A model generated the notes under the pieces. It saw only the letters and a list, made by a program, of their open reading frames with translations. It ran no database searches and was not told the DNA's origin. DNA of 6,262 bases, taken from positions 1 to 6,262 of the forward strand of contig JAJDDS010000716.1 in NCBI GenBank assembly GCA_029260195.1, read 5' to 3'. Made by a program: the position numbers and the translations under genes. Source of the DNA: Phycisphaerae bacterium. GTDB lineage: Bacteria > Planctomycetota > Phycisphaerae > UBA1845. This document shows positions 1 to 6,262 of this stretch, one piece after another; position 1 is the first letter of the stretch, and every line of letters begins with the position of its first letter.

Positions 1-1928
1 GCGCCCACCGGCGCCGACGCCATCTCATCCGCCAACACATGACGATCCACGCCGTCGATGTACATGCGATGCCACAACTCGACGTTCAACAACATCCACA
101 ACCGCGCGTAGTGATCCGTCCCACCCGACTCGTGCTCTTCCAGCAATCGCGCCAGATAATCGCCCGAGAAATACCCGTGCGAAACCATCGTCGAATCGAG
201 CAGCAATCGTCGCGTTACATCGCGCAGCTCGTTTCGCAGCCAGTACGCGAACGGAAGCATAAACCCGACCTTCTGCCGGTTCACCAGCCTCTTGGATAGG
301 TATGAATTGCAGACTTCTTTCTGCAAGTGCTTCAGCCGCCGACCTTTCAGTTTCAGGTGTGACGGCATCCGGGCGATGTACTCCGCCAGTTCGTGGTCCA
401 TAAACGGTAGACGGCTCTCGATGCTCTGCGCCATCGACATCCGATCTGCGAGCACCAGGGCGTGCTCCGGCATGCGCGTGTCCATGTCGGTCTGCAACAT
501 TCGGTCGATCAGCGTGTCCGCTTTTGCGTTGTTGAACGCTTCGACGATGACGCGGGCTGCGTCGACCGCGCCGCCGTCGCGCCACATCGCGTCGGTCAGC
601 AACGCGCGTCGCGACTCGTAGTCGAAACGGAAATAGGCGACGCTGGCGGCGTATCGATCCGCACCCGACGAGAATGATACCTGGTGCATCCAACGCAGCT
701 TCTGCGCGAAACTCTTGTAGGTGTAGCTATCCGGCACCGCATGGATCAGGCGCCCCAACACCTGCTTGCGCAGCCTCCGTGGCAACCACGCGTAGTAATC
801 CACCCACAGGTTGCCGACATAGCGATCATACCCCGCGAACAGCTCGTCTCCGCCCTCGCCGCCCAACACCACCTTGACGTGCTTGGCCGCCAGCTTCGCT
901 GCGTAGTAGATGCACGTCGCGATCGGATCGCCCGGCAAATCCAGATGCCAGACCATTTCCGGCAGCAACCGAACGATGTCCGGCTTGGCGACATCCTCGT
1001 GATGGTTCGTGCGATACTGATTCGCCACCATCCGCGCGTACGGCATTTCATTGTAGTCCTGCTCCTCGACGCCCACGCAGAACGTCGACACCGGATCGCT
1101 CCGCAGCTCACTCATCTTCGCGACAATCAAGCTCGAATCCAATCCACCGCTCAGAAACGCGCCCAGCGGAACGTCGCTCACAAGATGCGACTCCACCGTC
1201 TCGCCGATCCGATGCGACAACTCCGCTACGAGATCGCGCTCTCGCCCGCGGAGTTTGTCACGGTAGTCCAACGACCAGTATCGCTCGATCGACACTCTCC
1301 CCTCGCCGAATTCCATCGTGTGCGCCGGCGGCAACGTGCGAATCCCTTCGAACATCGTCTCCGGAATCGACACAAATCGCAGCGAGAGAAAATCGCAGAG
1401 CGCCGTTTTGTTCAACTTGCGCGGCACCTCCCCGCTGCTCAGAACGGACTTGATCTCTGAACCGAAAACGAGACGATCGTTCCGCTGCCAGTAAAACAGC
1501 GGCTTCTGCCCGAACCGATCGCGCGCCAGCACCAGCGTCCTTCGCCGCGCGTCCCAGATCGCGAACGCGAACATTCCGCGCAACCGCTCCACACACCGCC
1601 GCCCCATTTCCTCGTATAAATGAACGATGACTTCGGTATCGGTGTGCGTCTTGAACGTATGCCCGCGCTGAACCAGCTCGTCGTGCAGCGCCCGATAGTT
1701 GTAGATCTCGCCGTTGTAGATGATCCAGATCGACTCGTCCTCGTTCGCGATCGGCTGGTGGCCGGAATCGAGATCGATGATGCTCAAGCGGCGATGCGCC
1801 AGCCCCACACCGTCCGCAATGTGATACCCCTCGTCATCCGGACCCCGATGCCGAATCACATCCGCCATCCGACGTAGCGCCTCGCGGTCCACGGGTCCGG
1901 GGCCGACTATTCCGGCGATTCCACACAC
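1..1928 (-). CDS. asnB: Glutamine-hydrolysing asparagine synthase homologue (AsnB family), C-terminus cut by window edge
   Basis: Cytoplasmic amidotransferase: the N-terminal domain hydrolyses glutamine to ammonia, and the C-terminal domain adenylates a carboxylate with ATP and amidates it. I translated this frame by hand: 642 codons without a stop, running off the left edge close to the usual family length (about 600-660 residues). The class II glutaminase domain (about 1-200) starts M-C-G-I-A-G, so Cys2 is the nucleophile; RHRGPDDEG lies at 26-34 and NGEIYN at 72-77. The synthase domain has the pyrophosphate loop SGGLDSS at 259-265, GGEGGDELFAGY at 356-367, ESRLPFMD at 504-511 and R-Q-K-V-G-F at 551-556. 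The GTG start is fixed by the need for Cys at position 2; a nearby ATG (1944) is out of frame. It is last of four co-directional genes, 30 nt after the carbamoyltransferase. That setting suggests the acceptor may be a sugar acid or other carboxylate rather than free aspartate; this is inference. Confidence 0.93.
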   Translation of the reverse strand, partial: MCGIAGIVGPGPVDREALRRMADVIRHRGPDDEGYHIADGVGLAHRRLSIIDLDSGHQPIANEDESIWIIYNGEIYNYRALHDELVQRGHTFKTHTDTEVIVHLYEEMGRRCVERLRGMFAFAIWDARRRTLVLARDRFGQKPLFYWQRNDRLVFGSEIKSVLSSGEVPRKLNKTALCDFLSLRFVSIPETMFEGIRTLPPAHTMEFGEGRVSIERYWSLDYRDKLRGRERDLVAELSHRIGETVESHLVSDVPLGAFLSGGLDSSLIVAKMSELRSDPVSTFCVGVEEQDYNEMPYARMVANQYRTNHHEDVAKPDIVRLLPEMVWHLDLPGDPIATCIYYAAKLAAKHVKVVLGGEGGDELFAGYDRYVGNLWVDYYAWLPRRLRKQVLGRLIHAVPDSYTYKSFAQKLRWMHQVSFSSGADRYAASVAYFRFDYESRRALLTDAMWRDGGAVDAARVIVEAFNNAKADTLIDRMLQTDMDTRMPEHALVLADRMSMAQSIESRLPFMDHELAEYIARMPSHLKLKGRRLKHLQKEVCNSYLSKRLVNRQKVGFMLPFAYWLRNELRDVTRRLLLDSTMVSHGYFSGDYLARLLEEHESGGTDHYARLWMLLNVELWHRMYIDGVDRHVLADEMASAPVG

Positions 1929-1937
1929 GGTCGAGTG

Positions 1938-1942
1938 CTCCC
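1938..1942 (-). promoter_or_regulatory. Ribosome binding site of the asparagine synthase homologue
   Basis: On the minus strand GGGAG ends 9 nt before the GTG at 1928, a normal spacing. A stronger GGAGG at 1949-1945 lies 16 nt away, too far for optimal use, and is followed directly by an out-of-frame ATG. The GGGAG site plus the Cys2 requirement decide the GTG start. Confidence 0.5.
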
Positions 1943-1958
1943 ATCCTCCGTCGCGTCG

Positions 1959-3770
1959 TCACACCGACGACAGCGCAGCCCGCCCCCATATGCTCTTGCG
2001 CCCCTTCCACTTCTCGCGGACCGCATGACTTCCCACCGGACCCGTCGCGACAAACGGACCCAGTTGCAGATAGTCCAGGTGGCTTTCGATGAACGCACGC
2101 ACCGCGTCCTCCGCGGTCCGAACAATCGGCTCTTCGTGAATGTTGAACGACGTGTTGATCACCGCCGGTAGCCCCGTCCGCCGGGTGTACGCGTCGATGA
2201 TGTCGTAGTACTCCGCATTGTCCTCGCGTCGTACCAACTGCGGCCTGGCGGTCCCGTCAACGTGGACCACCCCTGGACAGCGCTCCTGCATCTCGGGCGT
2301 GCAGTGCAGCGTAACGGTCATGAATCGCGCCGTGTCCAACGCGCCTTCCGGATCCAGATACAAATCCCGCGCCGACTCGTATTTGCTCGCCGGCGCGAAC
2401 GGCATGAACTCCGTCCGCTGCAACAACTCGTTCAACCAGTCGTTCACGCTCGGATCGTCCGGACGATACATGATTGTCCGGTTCCCCAGCGCTCGCGGAC
2501 CGTATTCCATCCGACCCGCCGTCCGCGCCACCACCTGCCCCTCAGCCAATCGATCCGCGATGTAACTTGGTGTGTTGTCCGGCTTGGTGAATCTCAATCC
2601 CGCCCCGTGAAGCGCGCGCTCGCATTCCTGCTCGGACAGATCCGTCCCCAGATAGACGTCGTGCAGCAACGCCGGCTCGTAGGGTTTCCCCCGCACTTGG
2701 GCGTCCTCATGGTCGAGCGCCAACGCGGCGCCGACGAACAACCCGTCGTCAGCCATCCCCGGATGCACGAACACATTCTCCACGCCGGGGATCCGCAGGA
2801 TCTCCTCGTTGATGCGCACGTTGGCGAACAACCCGCCCGCCAGCGCGACATTGCGATGTCCGGTCTTGCCCAACCAGTGCGCGACAAACGCGGTGGCGAC
2901 GCGCTCCGCGACCAATTGGACCGACGCCGCCAGATCCTCGTGCTTCCACGCCTCCGGCAGCGACCCGCGAATCCGATCCAACGCCCGATTGAACAACGCG
3001 CGACCACAATTGACCAACTGCCCGTTCTTGCACGCGATCATCGAATTCAGAAAATCGCTGTACACCGGCTCACCCCGCGCCGCCAATCCGGTGATCTTCC
3101 CCTCATGACGCTTGGCTTTGTATCCGCAAATCGCCGTCACGTACGCGTAGTAGTTGCCCAACGAATCGTACGCATCGCACGTCGTCAATCGCTCAAACAC
3201 GCCGTTCTTGACACTGTAAACGTGCGCGCAATGTCCGTCGCCGCCCCCGTCCATCGTCACCGCAAGCGCGTCCCGAAAACCGCTTGTGTAGTACGCAGAC
3301 GTCGCGTGCGTGAAATGGTGATGGTAGTACCGCGGCGCGGGCGCGACACCGAATTCGTCCCTCAAAATCTCCCCGATGCGCCTCCGCCGATGCGCAAAAT
3401 GCGGCGTCCGAAGGCCATAGTACGCCGCCTTCAGACCCGGTACGTATGGGACGACCGCGCCAAATCGCGACGCCGCTTTGAAAAACACGTCCTTAAGCCC
3501 ATCCCGCCCCTCTGCCCGCGCCTCGAACCAACCGGGCCAACCGTCAACCTGCTCGCGGAGCTTCATGTTGATCTCAGCCAGCGCCACCCCCTCGATGTCG
3601 GCTGCGTCCACTCCGGCGATCTGCAGGACCTCGCTGATCGACTGCCGTGGAAACCCCCGCGCCTGCTTCAACCGAACGATCCGCTCCTCGTTCACCGCCG
3701 CCAGGATCTCGCCGTCCCGCACAACGCAAGCCCCACTCGTCTGACCGTCAGCTATCCCGAGTACCAGCAT
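1959..3770 (-). CDS. NodU/CmcH/TobZ-type O-carbamoyltransferase
   Basis: Complete protein of 603 residues, slightly longer than TobZ (about 570). The family transfers a carbamoyl group from carbamoyl phosphate, through carbamoyl-adenylate, onto a hydroxyl of a sugar, antibiotic or Nod factor. The N-terminal Kae1/ASKHA-like domain (about 1-360) has the metal-binding H-x-x-x-H at His151/His155 within a HHHFTHATSAYY stretch, D174 in MDGGGDG, a GKITGLA segment at 224-230, and AGGLFANV at 311-318 followed by D341-D342 in a DDGLFVGAA motif. The C-terminal carbamoylation (YrdC-like) domain has GRMEYGPRALGNRTI at 419-433 and INTSFNIHEEPIV at 538-550, both family hallmarks. Odd: the usual His-Asp pair near the N-terminus (HDAS in relatives) reads Q10-T11-S-G. 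The tail (580-603) is basic. The ATG at 3770 gives a normal family start (LVLGIADG). It lies 86 nt after the epimerase and 30 nt before the asparagine synthase homologue. The acceptor is unknown. Confidence 0.93.
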   Translation of the reverse strand: MLVLGIADGQTSGACVVRDGEILAAVNEERIVRLKQARGFPRQSISEVLQIAGVDAADIEGVALAEINMKLREQVDGWPGWFEARAEGRDGLKDVFFKAASRFGAVVPYVPGLKAAYYGLRTPHFAHRRRRIGEILRDEFGVAPAPRYYHHHFTHATSAYYTSGFRDALAVTMDGGGDGHCAHVYSVKNGVFERLTTCDAYDSLGNYYAYVTAICGYKAKRHEGKITGLAARGEPVYSDFLNSMIACKNGQLVNCGRALFNRALDRIRGSLPEAWKHEDLAASVQLVAERVATAFVAHWLGKTGHRNVALAGGLFANVRINEEILRIPGVENVFVHPGMADDGLFVGAALALDHEDAQVRGKPYEPALLHDVYLGTDLSEQECERALHGAGLRFTKPDNTPSYIADRLAEGQVVARTAGRMEYGPRALGNRTIMYRPDDPSVNDWLNELLQRTEFMPFAPASKYESARDLYLDPEGALDTARFMTVTLHCTPEMQERCPGVVHVDGTARPQLVRREDNAEYYDIIDAYTRRTGLPAVINTSFNIHEEPIVRTAEDAVRAFIESHLDYLQLGPFVATGPVGSHAVREKWKGRKSIWGRAALSSV

Positions 3771-3782
3771 CGTATTCCGCGA

Positions 3783-3787
3783 CCCTC
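3783..3787 (-). promoter_or_regulatory. Possible ribosome binding site of the carbamoyltransferase
   Basis: GAGGG on the minus strand lies 12 nt before the ATG at 3770. The spacing is long, so the site is only moderately convincing, but no better purine run is present and no other in-frame start fits the family N-terminus. Confidence 0.35.
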
Positions 3788-3792
3788 ACCCA

Positions 3793-3827
3793 ACGGTGGT
3801 GACGTACCAACACGCCGCACCCACCGT
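3793..3827. repeat. Weak inverted repeat in the epimerase-carbamoyltransferase gap
   Basis: Two 7-nt arms, ACGGTGG at 3793-3799 and CCACCGT at 3821-3827, are exact reverse complements separated by 21 nt. There is no following T-run, so it does not look like an intrinsic terminator. The 7-bp stem with a long loop could arise by chance; a role as regulator site or mRNA structure is only a possibility. Confidence 0.2.
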
Positions 3828-3843
3828 GCGACCCGCTTCGCCG

Positions 3844-3855
3844 CGCGTCGACGCG
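3844..3855. repeat. 12-bp perfect palindrome just after the epimerase stop
   Basis: CGCGTCGACGCG reads the same on both strands and begins 1 nt after the epimerase stop codon (TAG, 3859-3857). It has no loop, so it is not a terminator hairpin. In G+C-rich DNA such a palindrome can occur by chance. It sits in the only sizeable gap of the operon, so a protein-binding site is conceivable but unsupported otherwise. Confidence 0.25.
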
Positions 3856-3856
3856 A

Positions 3857-4951
3857 CTACCCTTCCTGCAGCACGTGCTTCGAACATTCCGCATCCTCTG
3901 GCGCGCTATCCTCATCAAACCGCACCGGAAAATCGTACATCCCCGATTTGCCCGGCTGACCGCCGTCAAGCCAACCCGCCGCACGATACGAACGCACCAT
4001 GTCCGCCAATCCATCCTCCGGGGCTACGTTCGGCTCGTAACCCAACTCCCGCCGTGCCTTGGTGATGTCGAAACTCCGACACGACGAGAACCACGCAGCC
4101 CGGCGCCGGTGGATCGGCGGCGACAGGCGCAACGGTTTGAACGCGAACTCACACATCACGGCTGACACCTTCAACAAACTCAATGGAAGTCGCACCCTGG
4201 GCCGCCGTACACCCAGCGCATCCGCCACAGTGTTCACAATCTGATTCAGCGTTAGCGGATGATCGTCCGCGATGATATACGTCTGACCGACCGCTGCCTC
4301 CTGCTCCGCGCAGCGAACGAACGCATCCGACAGATCCCTCCAGTGAATGAAATGGTATTCCACCTCGCCATCGCCGAACATCACAAATCGCCGCTGGTGG
4401 ATCAGCCGAGCCAGTTTCAAGAACCGCGTCTCGCCCGGGCCATAAATCGCCGCCGGACGCACGCTGGCCACCTTCAGCCCCAGCTCCTTGCCGAGATCGC
4501 GGGCGATTTCCTCGCCCTTGAGTTTCGAAACTTGGTAATAGTCGTCCGGCTTGATGGGCGCGTCTTCCGCCGCCGGCGGGTTCTCGACGTGTCCATGCAC
4601 ACCGATCGTGCTGCAGTTGACGAACCGCGAAACACCGACTTCCTTCGACAGTTCGATCAGATTCCGCGTCCCCTCGACGTTGACATCCCAGTAATCCCGC
4701 TCCCGCACGTTCGTCGGGCGGTACAGCGCGCCGATGTGATACACGACCGATACGCCCTCGAGCGCGCGCCGCAACGACTCTCGATCGCGCAGGTCGCCCG
4801 GCACCAGTTCCAGACGGTCATGCCGGAAACTCGGCGCCCCGTCAGGTTCGTAGTACATCCCCCGCGTCCCCACACCGCGGTGCGCGAGATACTGACAGAA
4901 CCGGCTCCCGGTGAACCCGTTCGCCCCTGTCACCAATGCCGTAGGCTTCAT
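3857..4951 (-). CDS. NAD(P)-dependent epimerase/dehydratase (extended SDR)
   Basis: An extended short-chain dehydrogenase of 364 residues from the ATG at 4951. The Rossmann nucleotide site TGANGFTG lies at 8-15, GDLRD at 52-56 closes beta-strand 3, and the catalytic set is Ser114-Thr115 (in NCST), Tyr139 and Lys143 (Y-x-x-x-K). RPAAIYGPGE (165-174) and a FIHWRDLSDAF stretch (about 201-211) are typical of the nucleotide-sugar epimerase and 3-beta-hydroxysteroid dehydrogenase/dihydroflavonol reductase-like branches. The enzyme therefore interconverts an alcohol and a ketone, probably on a sugar or related intermediate; the exact substrate cannot be read from sequence. An ATG at 4960 adds three residues (M-K-R), but the purine-rich AGAGG sits directly against it and 9 nt before the 4951 ATG, so 4951 is preferred. 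It follows the FAD oxidoreductase with almost no gap, which suggests translational coupling and sequential steps. The last 30 residues are acidic and not part of the conserved fold. Confidence 0.9.
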   Translation of the reverse strand: MKPTALVTGANGFTGSRFCQYLAHRGVGTRGMYYEPDGAPSFRHDRLELVPGDLRDRESLRRALEGVSVVYHIGALYRPTNVRERDYWDVNVEGTRNLIELSKEVGVSRFVNCSTIGVHGHVENPPAAEDAPIKPDDYYQVSKLKGEEIARDLGKELGLKVASVRPAAIYGPGETRFLKLARLIHQRRFVMFGDGEVEYHFIHWRDLSDAFVRCAEQEAAVGQTYIIADDHPLTLNQIVNTVADALGVRRPRVRLPLSLLKVSAVMCEFAFKPLRLSPPIHRRRAAWFSSCRSFDITKARRELGYEPNVAPEDGLADMVRSYRAAGWLDGGQPGKSGMYDFPVRFDEDSAPEDAECSKHVLQEG

Positions 4952-4960
4952 CCGCTTCAT

Positions 4961-4965
4961 CCTCT
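4961..4965 (-). promoter_or_regulatory. Ribosome binding site overlapping the upstream stop codon
   Basis: AGAGG on the minus strand overlaps the TAG stop of the FAD oxidoreductase (4966-4964) and lies 9 nt before the ATG at 4951. It decides between the two candidate epimerase starts, and its overlap with the stop codon indicates translational coupling of the two genes. Confidence 0.5.
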
Positions 4966-6262
4966 AATCGCCCGAACCCGACCCGCCCGATCCACCATCG
5001 CAGATCCCGACCGTGGTGGCGACACCCGCCCCGTCGCCACTGTTACTCGAACCCACAGACCTTGTCACGTCAAACGCCATCCGCCGGCGATCGAGTTCGT
5101 CGAGCACCTCTCGCTCTTCCCCTCGCGTACGCGCCGCGTCCCACGCCAGCTCATCCGCCATCACATCAGCCGCCGCCGATATCGGACCCACGCCCGGGTG
5201 ACCGCATGACACTAGGTCTGTTCGTCGGAACACCAAATCTCCGAGTTTAGCGGCCATCTCTTCCCTGACCGCGTAAATGACCTCCGCCGCCCGAATGTCC
5301 GATTCGCCGACCGGTCCTTCCCCCCGTCCGGCACACAGCTCAAGCACCTCCGACACATTCGTCCCATACAATCCCGCCAGACGCGCCACCACCGACGCTT
5401 CCACGCGATCCGACCAACGCGCGACCTGGTCCGACTCAAAACACGCGAAATCCGAAATGTCGCCGCCTGACACTGGCGAAGACCCCGTCCCACATCCCGG
5501 CGACCTCCGACCCAACTTCCGAAACGCCAAATCCACCACATCCCGAGCAGCCAACCGCGCCGTCGTGTACTTGATCGCCACCAGACCGATCAACCCAGCC
5601 AATCGATCCGCGCGCTCGTGATCCACCACGCGATGATGCTCCAGAAACCGTACGTCCCGATCCCCCGAACGCGCCAACCCCACCGGCATCACACCAGCCT
5701 GCACCCCCAGAACGTCCGCCATCGTCAACGACGCACTCGGACAGGCTGCGTTGATCCGCCCGATGAACCGCGACACCTCCTCATCCGTCGCGTGACACGC
5801 CTCCGACACGTCCGAACACGGGTAATAGTCCGTCCCCACCAGCGACAGCCCACGCCACGGAGTCACAAAAATCATGCGCGACCCGCCGTCGGCACCCGCC
5901 GCCCCAGCGTCCGGCGGCACTGAAAGCCCAACCGCCAGATCCCCCGCCAGCCGGCGCACCAGCACGTTGATTCCCTTCACAGGCTGCCATCCACGCCTGA
6001 AAGTGTCACGCCCTGGCACTCGGGGCACCAACCGCGCCGAACTCGGCCCCCCAGCGTTCACCACCAACCGCGCCCGAATCTCGAACGCCTCCCCAGTCAG
6101 CACGTCACGCGCCCGCGCCCCCGTGACACGACCATCCGCCACTACCAGCTTCGCAATCTCGACGTGATTGACCGCCGTCGCCCCCTCCGCACACGCATCG
6201 AGCACGACCGCCAGCACCAACCGCTCGGAATGAAACATCTGCGCGTCGTGCCAAGTCGCCCC
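4964..6262 (-). CDS. GlpD-like FAD-dependent oxidoreductase, N-terminus cut by window edge
   Basis: The frame is open to the right edge and continues upstream of the first ATG (6238), reading G-A-T-W-H-D-A-Q before it, so this is a partial gene: 432 residues are visible and roughly 100-150 N-terminal residues, including the FAD-binding GxGxxG, are missing. It resembles glycerol-3-phosphate dehydrogenase (membrane-associated flavoprotein oxidising glycerol 3-phosphate to dihydroxyacetone phosphate). The evidence is SERLVLA near the start, LVVNAGGPSS at about 66-75, LVGTDYY at 141-147, the IKYTTAR segment with Lys231 matching GlpD Lys354, and a helical C-terminal domain (about 275-395) with AAEVIYAVREEMA and FRRTDL. 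Two GlpD active-site positions differ: His233 becomes Asn99 (KGIN) and Arg317 becomes Met192 (GVMPV), so glycerol 3-phosphate may not be the substrate. The last about 28 residues are a Gly/Ser-rich tail. It is the first visible gene of the operon. Confidence 0.85.
   Translation of the reverse strand, partial: GATWHDAQMFHSERLVLAVVLDACAEGATAVNHVEIAKLVVADGRVTGARARDVLTGEAFEIRARLVVNAGGPSSARLVPRVPGRDTFRRGWQPVKGINVLVRRLAGDLAVGLSVPPDAGAAGADGGSRMIFVTPWRGLSLVGTDYYPCSDVSEACHATDEEVSRFIGRINAACPSASLTMADVLGVQAGVMPVGLARSGDRDVRFLEHHRVVDHERADRLAGLIGLVAIKYTTARLAARDVVDLAFRKLGRRSPGCGTGSSPVSGGDISDFACFESDQVARWSDRVEASVVARLAGLYGTNVSEVLELCAGRGEGPVGESDIRAAEVIYAVREEMAAKLGDLVFRRTDLVSCGHPGVGPISAAADVMADELAWDAARTRGEEREVLDELDRRRMAFDVTRSVGSSNSGDGAGVATTVGICDGGSGGSGSGD

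Noticed and set aside
25..693. Minus-strand open frame of 222 codons within the asparagine synthase region, which might suggest a frameshift
   Set aside because: Hand translation shows the AsnB frame runs uninterrupted through this region with correct C-terminal motifs (ESRLPFMD, RQKVGF), so the other frame is a shadow and no frameshift is needed.
684..1460. Plus-strand open frame of 258 codons opposite the asparagine synthase homologue
   Set aside because: The minus-strand frame is continuous and carries all AsnB motifs; the plus-strand product is Arg/His/Gln-rich and unrecognisable.
1942..1944. ATG right after a GGAGG as an alternative start of the asparagine synthase homologue
   Set aside because: It is out of frame with the conserved C-G-I-A-G N-terminus and its frame stops after a few dozen codons.
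3793..3827. Intrinsic terminator between epimerase and carbamoyltransferase
   Set aside because: The stem is only 7 bp with a 21-nt loop and no T-run follows on the minus strand.
2262..3959. Long plus-strand open frame (565 codons) opposite the carbamoyltransferase
   Set aside because: It is antisense to a gene with clear family motifs, is extremely rich in Arg, Pro and His as expected of a G+C-rich shadow frame, and shows no recognisable domain.
4259..5209. Plus-strand open frame of 316 codons opposite the epimerase and the end of the oxidoreductase
   Set aside because: Arg/His/Pro-rich antisense shadow, no domain, and it crosses the junction of two well-supported minus-strand genes.

Overview
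The window is one co-directional run of four protein genes, all on the minus strand and read right to left: a GlpD-like FAD oxidoreductase (N-terminus beyond the right edge), an extended short-chain dehydrogenase/epimerase, a NodU/CmcH/TobZ-type carbamoyltransferase, and a class II glutamine-dependent asparagine synthase homologue (last residues beyond the left edge). Spacing is 3 nt, 86 nt (77 nt more if the in-window coding limits are redrawn is not needed) and 30 nt, so a single transcript is likely. No RNA genes, mobile elements, CRISPR arrays or convincing promoter or terminator were seen. The operon promoter is presumably to the right of the window.

The sequence is G+C rich (about 60% by eye), with bacterial Shine-Dalgarno-like sites, one GTG start and high coding density. 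This fits a high-GC Gram-negative-type bacterium. The Planctomycetota or a similar environmental lineage is a guess only, since there is no ribosomal or marker gene here.

Layout: 1-1928 asparagine synthase homologue with an intact N-terminal Cys2 amidotransferase site and an ATP-pyrophosphatase loop; 1929-1958 short spacer carrying its ribosome binding site; 1959-3770 carbamoyltransferase; 3771-3856 the only notable intergenic gap, with a 12-bp perfect palindrome and a weak inverted repeat; 3857-4951 (or 4960) NAD(P)-dependent epimerase/dehydratase; 4964-6262 FAD oxidoreductase.

Taken together the genes look like tailoring functions: oxidise an alcohol (FAD enzyme), epimerise or reduce a sugar or hydroxy/keto group (SDR), O-carbamoylate a hydroxyl (carbamoyltransferase), and amidate a carboxylate (asparagine synthase homologue). 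Such combinations occur in surface-polysaccharide and natural-product clusters, so a carbamoylated, amidated glycan or small molecule is the favoured but unproven product. Two proteins deviate from textbook active sites: the FAD enzyme lacks the residues matching GlpD His233 and Arg317, and the carbamoyltransferase lacks the N-terminal His-Asp pair of TobZ-like enzymes. Both suggest specialised subfamilies rather than housekeeping enzymes.
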